A stretch of 64,000 nucleotides of DNA. Origin: Aliterella atlantica CENA595. GTDB lineage: Bacteria > Cyanobacteriota > Cyanobacteriia > Cyanobacteriales > Chroococcidiopsidaceae. The DNA lies in contig NZ_JYON01000001.1 in NCBI RefSeq assembly GCF_000952155.1, positions 434,001 to 498,000 on the forward strand. Reading direction: 5' to 3'. Below, in pieces: positions 9,000 to 15,789 of the stretch (positions within the stretch are counted from its first letter, which is position 1; each line of letters opens with the position of its first letter). Position numbers and translations under genes: made by a program. The notes below the pieces were generated by a model. The model saw only the letters and a list, made by a program, of their open reading frames with translations, searched no databases and was not told the DNA's origin.

Positions 9000-9464
9000 A
9001 TGATAGAGCAAATAGCGATCGCTCCTGAAAACCCAACTTCCTTAGCTGTACGTGAATTAATAGCAGAACTTGACTGCTATTTAGAATCTCTATATCCGCC
9101 AGAAAGCCGTTTCGGGTTAAGCATTACCCAATTGCAAGATGAATCTGTTACTTTATTTGTTGCCAAAGTTGATAATAAACCAGTCGGCTGCGGTGCTATC
9201 CAAATACAAGCACCTGGTTATGCAGAAGTTAAGCGGATGTACGTGCGCCCAGAAATGCGGGGAAAAGGAATTGGTAAACGGATAGTCAACCAAATAGAAG
9301 CTTTTGCGGGGCAAGCTAACACTCACACTTTACGTTTAGAGACTGGTGTTTATCAACTAGCAGCTATTAATCTTTATCAAAAACTTGGATACTATCAAAT
9401 TTCTCCTTTTAATGACTACAAGCTAGATCCTTTGTGTTTGTTCTTTGAAAAGAAACTGAGTTAG
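9000..9464 (+). CDS. GNAT family N-acetyltransferase in the methylamine operon
   Basis: This 154-residue protein has the GNAT fold. VKRMYVRPEMRGKGIGKRIV (about 78-97) contains the acetyl-CoA pyrophosphate-binding loop R-G-K-G-I-G. LETGVYQLAAINLYQKLGYY is the usual beta5-alpha4 segment. It sits one base after gmaS and eight bases before mgsA, so it is almost certainly co-transcribed. It is not a canonical part of the N-methylglutamate pathway. I infer a possible role in acetylating an amine or a pathway by-product, but the substrate cannot be read from sequence. Confidence 0.8.
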   Translation: MIEQIAIAPENPTSLAVRELIAELDCYLESLYPPESRFGLSITQLQDESVTLFVAKVDNKPVGCGAIQIQAPGYAEVKRMYVRPEMRGKGIGKRIVNQIEAFAGQANTHTLRLETGVYQLAAINLYQKLGYYQISPFNDYKLDPLCLFFEKKLS

Positions 9465-9472
9465 AACTTATT

Positions 9473-10369
9473 ATGTGTGGAATTGTCGGATTATTAGTTA
9501 AAAACCCTCAATTACGGGAAAATTTAGGCGAATTAATGGTTCCGATGTTGATTGGCATGAGCGATCGCGGTTCGGATTCAGCAGGGCTTGCAGTATTTAC
9601 AGAACCATTATTAAATGGCGATCGCAAATATAGTTTGTATTCTGGAACTAAGTTCGATTGGCAAGGATTAGCCCAAGCTTATCATGCTCATTTTGGAATT
9701 GAGTCTAATTTAAGTGTACCAGTAGGCGATCGCTCTGTACTAATTTCCAATCTTGCTCCAGATCCAGTCAAGTCGTGGTTAAAACAACATTACCCGCAAT
9801 TACATATACTTTCAACTGGTCGCACAATTGACCTATACAAAGATATTGGCAAACCTGCAGATGTAGCCCACCGTTACAACTTCCAGTCTCTCAAAGGTTC
9901 GCATTTAGTCGGACATACGCGAATGGCAACAGAATCAGCCGTTACGCCAGATCGCGCCCATCCTTTTACAGCTGGAGAAGACTTTTGTTTAGTACACAAC
10001 GGATCTCTATCCAATCCTTATGAGATTCGTCGCAAACTCGAACCGCGTGGAATTAAGTTTGAGACAGATAACGATACAGAAGCAGCTTGTCGGTTTTTAG
10101 AATGGCGGATGCAGGAAGGAGACGACTTAGAAGCAGCTATTAAAAGAGGGTTTGAAGAGTTAGACGGATTTTATACATTTTTGATGGGTACGGCAGATAA
10201 ACTTGCCTTAGTACGCGATGCATTTGGGTGTAAACCTGCGGTTGTAGCGGAGACAGATGAATATGTTGCGATCGCATCTGAATTTCGTTCGCTTGCACAT
10301 TTACCCGATGTCAAACACGCCCATATTTACGAACCCGTACCAGAGGAGATGTATGTATGGAAGATATAA
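9473..10369 (+). CDS. mgsA: N-methylglutamate synthase subunit A (class II glutamine amidotransferase-like)
   Basis: This 298-residue protein has the N-terminal nucleophile cysteine (MCGIVGLLV, Cys2 after Met removal) and class II amidotransferase motifs (VGHTRMATES; LVHNGSLSNPYEIRRKLE; FETDNDTEAACRFLEW). MgsA/GlxB proteins process gamma-glutamylmethylamide as GltB-type amidotransferases process glutamine. They deliver methylamine to the synthase site, where N-methylglutamate forms from 2-oxoglutarate. The insert between residues about 65 and 130 is typical for this clade. The gene overlaps mgsB by 13 bases. Glutamate synthase amidotransferase is the less likely alternative, because the other domains are also split into separate genes. 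Confidence 0.87.
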   Translation: MCGIVGLLVKNPQLRENLGELMVPMLIGMSDRGSDSAGLAVFTEPLLNGDRKYSLYSGTKFDWQGLAQAYHAHFGIESNLSVPVGDRSVLISNLAPDPVKSWLKQHYPQLHILSTGRTIDLYKDIGKPADVAHRYNFQSLKGSHLVGHTRMATESAVTPDRAHPFTAGEDFCLVHNGSLSNPYEIRRKLEPRGIKFETDNDTEAACRFLEWRMQEGDDLEAAIKRGFEELDGFYTFLMGTADKLALVRDAFGCKPAVVAETDEYVAIASEFRSLAHLPDVKHAHIYEPVPEEMYVWKI

Positions 10370-11106
10370 TTTTCGATCTAGCGCAGACATCTGTGCGGGA
10401 AATCAATCAATATTTACATCACAATCTAGCATTAACGCACAACAATGTTGACGACGTAGAGACGTTGCAGTGCAACGTCTCTACAGATATCGCCAACATT
10501 GCAACAAACATCAAAATTATCAATCCAGATGGCGCACACAATCTTGCAGTAGGTTTAAACGCACCTGTAGACGTGGAAATTATCGGACATACAGGCTATT
10601 ACGCTGCCAGCATGAACAAACTAGCCAACGTAACTATAACAGGCAATGCAGGGGCAGGAGTTGCCGAAAACATGATGTCAGGGCGAGTTCATGTCAAAGG
10701 TTTTGCTTCTGTCTCTGCTGGGGCTTCAGCGCATGGCGGCATACTAATTATCGATGGTAATGCAGGCTTACGCTGCGGTATTTCCTTAAAAGGTGCAGAT
10801 ATCGTTGTTAGTGGTAACGTAGGAAGTTTTTCAGCCTTCATGGCGCAAGCAGGAAGAATCGTAATTTGTGGCGATGCAGGAGAAGCATTAGGCGATTCGC
10901 TATATGAAACAGTAATTTACGTCAGAGGTAATATCAAATCTTTAGGCGCAGATGCTCAAATTGAACCAATGTCAGAAGCAGATTATCAAGCTGTAGGGGA
11001 ATTACTCGATAAAGCAGGTTTTTCCTATAAACCCAAAGAGTTTAAACGAGTAGCATCAGCAAAGCAGCTATATCACTGGAATGCAGACGCACAGCAAGAA
11101 TATTAA
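10357..11106 (+). CDS. mgsB: N-methylglutamate synthase subunit B (GltB C-terminal GXGXG domain)
   Basis: This 249-residue protein is built of the repeated glycine-rich beta-helix turns of the glutamate synthase C-terminal domain (TITGNAGAGVAENMMSG, IIDGNAGLRCGISLKGADIV, VICGDAGEALGDS). In MgsABC and GlxBCD it is a separate structural subunit joining the amidotransferase and FMN subunits. Residues 34-43 (VETLQCNVST) are encoded by a perfect palindromic repeat that has entered the gene without breaking the frame. The start lies inside the mgsA 3' end behind GAGGAG, so the two are translationally coupled. Confidence 0.86.
   Translation: MEDIIFDLAQTSVREINQYLHHNLALTHNNVDDVETLQCNVSTDIANIATNIKIINPDGAHNLAVGLNAPVDVEIIGHTGYYAASMNKLANVTITGNAGAGVAENMMSGRVHVKGFASVSAGASAHGGILIIDGNAGLRCGISLKGADIVVSGNVGSFSAFMAQAGRIVICGDAGEALGDSLYETVIYVRGNIKSLGADAQIEPMSEADYQAVGELLDKAGFSYKPKEFKRVASAKQLYHWNADAQQEY
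10456..10484. repeat. Perfect palindromic repeat inside mgsB
   Basis: GTAGAGACGTTGCA (10456-10469) and TGCAACGTCTCTAC (10471-10484) are perfect 14-base arms around a single base. The element lies in frame in mgsB and encodes VETLQCNVST. It is the same family and the same reading frame as the copy at the end of mgdD (7601-7626). Confidence 0.9.
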
Positions 11107-11190
11107 ATTTTCATCTGCGTTTATCTGCGTGCATCTGCGTTCGTTATTAATTCGCTCAAACTGTTACATAGCAAACACTGTATTTTTAAT
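11107..11190. repeat. Imperfect CATCTGCGT tandem repeat between mgsB and mgsC
   Basis: Three close CATCTGCGT-type units run through about 11111-11142 (tcatctgcgt, ttatctgcgt, gcatctgcgt). The gap has no terminator-like hairpin that I can see, so mgsC is probably read through from mgsB. Confidence 0.55.
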
Positions 11191-12528
11191 ATGAATCCTA
11201 TTCAATCTAACGAACAATCTTGGGGATACGATCGCAAAATTCTCAACTACATCCAAAACGCCGCCGCACACGGTTTATATGAAATTCGCGGGCTAGGGGC
11301 GAAACGCAGAGTACCGCATTTTGACGATTTAGTATTTTTAGGTGCATCTTTATCGCGCTATCCATTAGAAGGCTACCGAGAAAAATGCGTAACCAAGACT
11401 GTTCTAGGTACGCGCTACGCCACTAAACCAATCCAATTAGAAATCCCCATCACCATCGCCGGAATGAGTTTCGGATCGTTATCAGCAAATGTCAAAGAAG
11501 CCTTGGGAAGGGCGGCGACGCAGATGGGAACATCGACAACTACAGGTGACGGCGGGATGACACAAGAAGAAAGACTGTCATCCAAAACATTGATTTACCA
11601 GTGCCTACCGTCGCGCTACGGCTTCAATCCTGATGATTTGCGATCGGCTGATGCTGTGGAAATTGTCATCGGACAAGGGGCAAAACCAGGCGGTGGTGGA
11701 ATGTTATTAGGGCAAAAAATTAATCCTAGAGTTGCCCAAATGCGGACTCTACCAGAAGGGGTAGATCAACGTTCTGCTTGTCGCCACCCAGATTGGACAG
11801 GTTCAGACGATTTGACTATCAAAATTCAGCAATTACGCGAAATAACAGACTGGGAAAAACCGATATTTGTTAAAGTCGGGGCTTCCCGCACCTTCAACGA
11901 TGTCAAATTAGCCGTTCATGCAGGCGCAGATGTAGTTGTTGTGGATGGAATGCAAGGGGGAACAGCAGCAACTCAAACAGTATTTATCGAACACGTAGGC
12001 ATTCCGACATTAGCCGCCGTCCGCCAAGCTGTAGAGGCGCTAGAAGACTTGGATATGAAGGGGAAAGTGCAATTAATAGTCTCTGGGGGGATTCGTACTG
12101 GTGCAGATGTGGCAAAAGCGATCGCACTGGGCGCAGATGCAGTATCAATAGGTCAAGGTATTTTAGTAGCTTTAGGCTGCAATAGCGAAACCTATATTCA
12201 AGATGGCACGTATCATTCAGCAGTTAATGATTATGCAGCCCTCGGTACTGCACCAGGAGTTTGTCACCACTGTCATACAGGCAAGTGTCCAGTAGGCGTG
12301 ACAACTCAAGATCCAATGTTAGAACAAAGGTTAGAAGTTGAAGTAGGCACAAAAAGAGTAAAAAACTACCTACAAACCTTAAACATGGAGTTAACAACAA
12401 TAGCCCGCGCGTGTGGCAAGCAAAACGTGCATCATTTGGAACGAGAAGACTTAGTTGCTTTAACTATAGAAGCTGCGGCGATGGCACGTTTACCTCTAGC
12501 TGGAACTTCCTGGATTCCTGGGGTTTAA
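11191..12528 (+). CDS. mgsC: N-methylglutamate synthase subunit C (FMN/Fe-S glutamate synthase domain)
   Basis: This 445-residue protein corresponds to the FMN-binding central domain of glutamate synthase. It has GMSFGSLSANVKEALGRAA, IGQGAKPGGGGMLLGQKI, VDGMQGGTAATQ, SGGIRTGADVAKAIALGADA and the 3Fe-4S ligands C358, C361 and C366 in CHHCHTGKCPVG. With MgsA and MgsB it should form N-methylglutamate from gamma-glutamylmethylamide and 2-oxoglutarate using reduced cofactor. It is the last gene of the nine-gene set. The coding sequence from residue 310 to the stop is repeated, in decayed form, at 14264-14675 and 19830-20222. No strong ribosome-binding site precedes the ATG. Confidence 0.9.
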   Translation: MNPIQSNEQSWGYDRKILNYIQNAAAHGLYEIRGLGAKRRVPHFDDLVFLGASLSRYPLEGYREKCVTKTVLGTRYATKPIQLEIPITIAGMSFGSLSANVKEALGRAATQMGTSTTTGDGGMTQEERLSSKTLIYQCLPSRYGFNPDDLRSADAVEIVIGQGAKPGGGGMLLGQKINPRVAQMRTLPEGVDQRSACRHPDWTGSDDLTIKIQQLREITDWEKPIFVKVGASRTFNDVKLAVHAGADVVVVDGMQGGTAATQTVFIEHVGIPTLAAVRQAVEALEDLDMKGKVQLIVSGGIRTGADVAKAIALGADAVSIGQGILVALGCNSETYIQDGTYHSAVNDYAALGTAPGVCHHCHTGKCPVGVTTQDPMLEQRLEVEVGTKRVKNYLQTLNMELTTIARACGKQNVHHLEREDLVALTIEAAAMARLPLAGTSWIPGV

Positions 12529-12582
12529 ATACCATTTATAGTTCTTATAGCAGTTTCTTCAAGCAATTTTCTATAAGGTATT

Positions 12583-13278
12583 ATGAGCAACTTTGTAGAA
12601 ACTATCAAACAGTTTTACTCTCAAGGCTACAAGAAGGTTTACGATGAAGGTCAACCATTGGAAGTTGCTAGAAAAAAGTGGTCTTTTCATATTCATGGTT
12701 TAGGAGTTGAGCCAGCAGCGGAGCTTGATGAAAGTTCAATTAATTCCTACATCCATACATTACGATTCGACTTCAATCTTGAACTGATTTGGCATACTCC
12801 TGAGCCTAGGAATGCAACATATACAACAAACTTCGGAGATTATCTCGTTAGCGATAGTATGCTCAGGGACGATGACTTAGTACCCGATCGGGAAACTATA
12901 AGAGAATGGAATGATGATCTAGAATATGAAATACTGGAGGACTTAGAGATCGACCCAAGGTTTTTAGGGATTGAAGATAAGATTAACCAGTTACCAGATA
13001 GTGTTTGGGAATCGTGCAGGTTTTACAGCAAAAATATCTCGGAGCAAGACTGGGGAAATGTCTATACACTCAGAATCACGATTGAAAATCAGGACACATT
13101 AATTATTAGAACGACCACAGATGGTTCAGATGGTTGGCTAGAAGTATTTGACAGTCAAGGAGTTTATCTTGCGGCGGCACGGATTTCTGAAAATGGGGAT
13201 GGAATTGCTTGGCGACCAATGCATCAAATCCGTGAATATGTTTTAGGAGAGCGCCGTTATCCACCAGAACTGGAGTAG
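12583..13278 (+). CDS. Hypothetical protein, 231 residues
   Basis: I do not recognise this protein. It is soluble and acidic, with aromatic-rich segments (KWSFHIHGLGVEPAAELDES; LELIWHTPEPRNATY) and a C-terminal stretch rich in short beta strands (IRTTTDGSDGWLEVFD, ENGDGIAWRPMHQI). There is no signal peptide, membrane helix or obvious catalytic motif. It starts 54 bp after mgsC on the same strand, so read-through is possible, but no known N-methylglutamate pathway protein looks like it. I infer that it is the first gene of the accessory region. Confidence 0.6.
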   Translation: MSNFVETIKQFYSQGYKKVYDEGQPLEVARKKWSFHIHGLGVEPAAELDESSINSYIHTLRFDFNLELIWHTPEPRNATYTTNFGDYLVSDSMLRDDDLVPDRETIREWNDDLEYEILEDLEIDPRFLGIEDKINQLPDSVWESCRFYSKNISEQDWGNVYTLRITIENQDTLIIRTTTDGSDGWLEVFDSQGVYLAAARISENGDGIAWRPMHQIREYVLGERRYPPELE

Positions 13279-13401
13279 AAAATATTTTAGTAGGTTAACA
13301 CTGCTCTGGTGCGGACAGGTGAGATTGGAGTGGTAAAAGTTAGAGTTTTTTGCTTACGGATGAGTTCAGCCTTTATCAGTACAGAATTTATAGAAAAAGT
13401 T

Positions 13402-13490
13402 GCTCAAGTGCGATCGCTTTCCAGAAAGCCTAGACTACTATCCAGCACAAAGTTAGTAAAAAAAGTTGCTAAAGCGCGATCGCGCTACTT
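13402..13490 (+). repeat. Gene-tail repeat X, copy 1 (HIP1-joined)
   Basis: From the HIP1 site at 13410 this stretch matches 21103-21192. One frame encodes CDRFPESLDYYPAQS and then a stop at 13454-13456, parallel to RDRLLESLDSYPAQS in the second copy. Both copies continue after the stop with AAAAGTTGCT and another GCGATCGC. No parent gene is intact in this window. It marks the left side of the accessory island. Confidence 0.6.
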
Positions 13491-13543
13491 ATATTAATGC
13501 TTAAGCAATTCTTATTCCGAGTGTATTTTCTTGGACTATGGTT

Positions 13544-13942
13544 TCAAGAACTAGCTGCCCAGAGCACAGCAACTTCATATTGATTGAACATTGAATCTGC
13601 ACTCATAAGTGTCATCTCTTCATTCTGAGCTTGGGCAATCAGCATTCTGTCAAAAGGATCGCGATGATGTAAAGGTAATGCAGCCGCCCGTAAAGCATGA
13701 AATGCTGTAATTTCTAATGTTCTCGCTCCTAATTGAGTCATACGAGCAAAGATGTAATCATCTATTTGTTCCGGAAGAGGCAGCTTACCAATTGCAACTT
13801 TAATCCCTATCTCCCACACGCTGGCAACCGAGAACCAAAGCTCATTAGTTTCATCAGCAATTTGTTCTATTGCTTCATTGCTTAACTTTTCTGGCTGAGA
13901 AAACCACCACAACCAGCATTGGGTATCTAGCAAAAGTCTCAC
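13544..13942 (-). CDS. PIN-domain ribonuclease toxin (VapC-type)
   Basis: This 132-residue protein opens with MRLLLDTQCWLWWF (first PIN acidic residue D6) and has WFSVASVWEIGIKVAIGKL (central glutamate) and LPLHHRDPFDRMLIAQAQ (downstream acidic pair), the order seen in VapC toxins. It would be an Mg-dependent endoribonuclease that is neutralised by its partner. Its start overlaps the upstream antitoxin gene by four bases. It lies on the minus strand inside the accessory island. Confidence 0.85.
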   Translation of the reverse strand: MRLLLDTQCWLWWFSQPEKLSNEAIEQIADETNELWFSVASVWEIGIKVAIGKLPLPEQIDDYIFARMTQLGARTLEITAFHALRAAALPLHHRDPFDRMLIAQAQNEEMTLMSADSMFNQYEVAVLWAASS

Positions 13943-14184
13943 TCTACATCGCCCTCAAATGCCGCTAAAATCTCGTCAGGCAAAGGTGCGTTAAAGTCAT
14001 CTGGCACGACAAACTTGCCTCGATCTTGTCCTAAACTAGCTCGCCTATTTGATGAAGTACGAAACGGAATCAATTTGGCAATTGGAATCCCTCGATTTGA
14101 AATCACAATTTCTTCTCCATTCTCTACGCGAGATAACAGCCGCGAGAGATTGGTTTTAGCTTGATGAATATTTACAGCTTCCAT
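13939..14184 (-). CDS. Phd/YefM-type antitoxin
   Basis: This 81-residue protein begins EAVNIHQAKTNLSRLLSRVE and continues NGEEIVISNRGIPIAKLIP, the Phd/YefM DNA-binding fold. Its acidic C-terminal tail (LPDEILAAFEGDVE) would wrap the PIN toxin. It precedes the toxin with an ATGA overlap, the standard antitoxin-first order. Autoregulation is likely by family precedent. Confidence 0.85.
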   Translation of the reverse strand: MEAVNIHQAKTNLSRLLSRVENGEEIVISNRGIPIAKLIPFRTSSNRRASLGQDRGKFVVPDDFNAPLPDEILAAFEGDVE

Positions 14185-14263
14185 AGCTTCAAACTAAGTT
14201 TGTGAACTAAGTCTATTTTAAAAGTTGTAATAGTGCAAGTCAAGGTAAAAAAATTTAGATAGT

Positions 14264-14675
14264 GCGATCGCACTGGGGGCAGATGCAGTATCAATAGGGC
14301 AAGGCATCTTAGTAGCTCTAGGCTGCAAAGCGCGAAACTTATATTCAAGATGGTACGCATCATTCAGCTATTGAAGACTACGCCGCCCTCTGTACTGTAC
14401 CAGGTACTTGTCACCACTGCCATACAGGTAAGTGTCCAGTAGGCGTAACTACCCAAGATCCGGTGTTAGAAAAGAGGTTGGAAGTTGAAGTAGGGACAAA
14501 AAGAGTTAAAAACTACCTGCAAACTCTAAATATGGAATTAACTACAATTGCTCGTGCGTGTGGCAAGCAAAACGTGCATCATCTGGAAAGAGAAGACTTA
14601 GTTGCATTAACTATTGAAGCGGCAGCAATGGCGCGATTGCCTCTAGCTGGAACTTCTTGGATTCCTGGGGTTTAA
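14264..14675 (+). pseudogene. Decayed 3'-end copy of mgsC (copy 2)
   Basis: Starting at the HIP1 octamer (14264-14271), the sequence follows mgsC from nucleotide 12118 to its stop. It includes the Fe-S cysteine region (TGCCATACAGGTAAGTGTCC) and an identical C-terminus (LAGTSWIPGV). It has a two-base change and frameshift early (GCTGCAAAGCGCGAAAC against GCTGCAATAGCGAAAC in mgsC). Only residues 376-445 of mgsC remain as an open frame (from 14463). The catalytic N-terminal 310 residues are missing. Copy 3 shares the same early indel, so the two fragments share ancestry after mgsC. Confidence 0.88.
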
Positions 14676-14926
14676 ATAATATTTGTACTTGCCACAACAT
14701 TTTTTATGGCGGTTTTCTATAGAATGTTAAACGAATTTTTCTGTATAGTACCCTCGGAAAAAGTGGATACACGGAAAAATTCTACATAATCTCTAAATAT
14801 AGGTGTTATGTGGAAAGTCTCCGTTTCACATCCTCAAAAAATAACTATGATGCTTGTGTCTCGTTCTTGAGTATCCGATTATACGGAAAGTTTCAGTACA
14901 ATAAGTAGTTAGCCAAGAGGGAGAAA
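14676..14926. repeat. Shared downstream flank of mgsC tail copy 2
   Basis: After the pseudogene stop, the noncoding sequence resembles the flank of copy 3 (20223-20428), with patches such as AATCTCTAAATATA and, at about 14877-14904, GATTATACGGAAAGTTTCAG. Similarity ends there, and unrelated cargo (here the GFA gene) starts. The intact mgsC lacks this flank. Confidence 0.6.
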
Positions 14927-15364
14927 ATGATTGGAAGTTGCTTGTGTGGGAGTGTTGAATTTGAGATTGATGGTGATGAATTCAATATCTATCAATGTCA
15001 TTGCTCATTGTGCAAAAAGCAAAGCGGCACTACTTCAAATTCTTCAACGATTGTTGGTAGTGATAGTCTTCGATTCGTTAAAGGTAATGATTCCATAAAA
15101 TCATGGATCAAGGATACTGGCTTTCGGTCAGATTTCTGTTCCAATTGTGGTTCACCTGTTCCAAATCCTTTGAGGGACCTCGATTTATATTGGGTTCCGG
15201 TTGGTTTGCTTCCCGCATCAGTAAAGGCTACTGTTGTTGCACATTTATGCACCAGCACAATTTCCACTTGGCACTTAGTGGGTTCTGGTGTGGCTAAATT
15301 TCAAGACGTTCCGGCTCTTGAACTGTTAAAACAAATGCTGGCAGGTCGTTCTTGTCGTGGCTAA
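14927..15364 (+). CDS. GFA-family (glutathione-dependent formaldehyde-activating-like) protein
   Basis: This 145-residue protein has the GFA/CENP-V zinc-binding pattern: C5 and C7 in SCLCGSVEFEI, C24, C26 and C29 in QCHCSLCKKQSG, and C71 and C74 in FCSNCGSP. Founding members were described as S-(hydroxymethyl)glutathione synthases, but most homologues have unknown substrates. GAGGGAG precedes the ATG. The stop overlaps the first bases of an integron attC-like site, as expected for a gene cassette. A link to formaldehyde from the methylamine pathway is tempting but only inferred. Confidence 0.82.
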   Translation: MIGSCLCGSVEFEIDGDEFNIYQCHCSLCKKQSGTTSNSSTIVGSDSLRFVKGNDSIKSWIKDTGFRSDFCSNCGSPVPNPLRDLDLYWVPVGLLPASVKATVVAHLCTSTISTWHLVGSGVAKFQDVPALELLKQMLAGRSCRG

Positions 15365-15417
15365 CAAGTCGTTCAAGCTGACGGCGCTACGCGTCGCGGC
15401 TTAACTCCGGCGTTGTG
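15359..15417 (+). other. Integron attC-like recombination site
   Basis: The stretch begins ggCTAAC at the GFA stop, continues GTTCAAGC, then a self-complementary GACGGCGC/GCGTCGCG core, then GCTTAACT, and ends CGTTGTGC. TTCAAGC and GCTTAA pair with one unpaired base, which is typical of the roughly 60-base attC sites of environmental cassettes. The outer boxes (GGCTAAC, GTTGTGC) depart from the RYYYAAC and GTTRRRY consensus at one position each. No integrase gene or second site was seen, so it is a solitary or remnant site. Confidence 0.6.
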
Positions 15418-15789
15418 CTTCTGCGCGCAGCCGAATGGAAATTGTTACAATCAGAATATGGCATTCGAGAAGTTGACCGAGAAAGAGCTTTTTTAGTTCT
15501 GGGAGAACCGAAAGAAAACCGTAACAAGCTTAAAAAAGCAATCAATTCAGTTTACGAATACAGATCTAAGTATGTTCATGGTAGAGTTTTTATACCTAAT
15601 CCCATGTCAATGAAGCTTGCAGATGAGTCATTAGATAAGTTTCAAGATAAACTGCTAAAACACATAGATCTTGCGATGTTGTTGCTAGTAGCCTCTCTAC
15701 AGAAACTTATTATTGAAGATGGGGATGAATTCAAATTCTCGGAAACTGTGTTAATGAGGTCTCAAGTCGAGGAAGGCAGTATTCCATGA
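15415..15789 (+). CDS. HEPN-like protein, possibly N-terminally truncated
   Basis: This 124-residue frame opens with GTG just inside the end of the attC-like site, and an in-frame stop lies at 15379. The segment VYEYRSKYVHGR (about residues 46-57) carries the HEPN R-x4-H RNase motif, as in VRSKLTHGD of the protein at 420-1412. The N-terminal residues (LLRAAEWKLLQSEYGIREVD) look like the middle of a longer Apea-like protein, so the first part was probably lost when the upstream cassette was joined. The stop overlaps the YhcG gene by four bases (ATGA). Confidence 0.55.
   Translation: MLLRAAEWKLLQSEYGIREVDRERAFLVLGEPKENRNKLKKAINSVYEYRSKYVHGRVFIPNPMSMKLADESLDKFQDKLLKHIDLAMLLLVASLQKLIIEDGDEFKFSETVLMRSQVEEGSIP

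Noticed and set aside
13309..13497. Possible 62-residue gene
   Set aside because: It consists mainly of the tail X repeat read in another frame and has no start signal.
14463..14675. A functional small ferredoxin-like gene from mgsC tail copy 2
   Set aside because: The open frame starts after the Fe-S cysteines and has no upstream signal; it is a gene fragment.
15359..15417. A full integron
   Set aside because: Only one attC-like site is present; no integrase, attI or further cassette site was found in the window.
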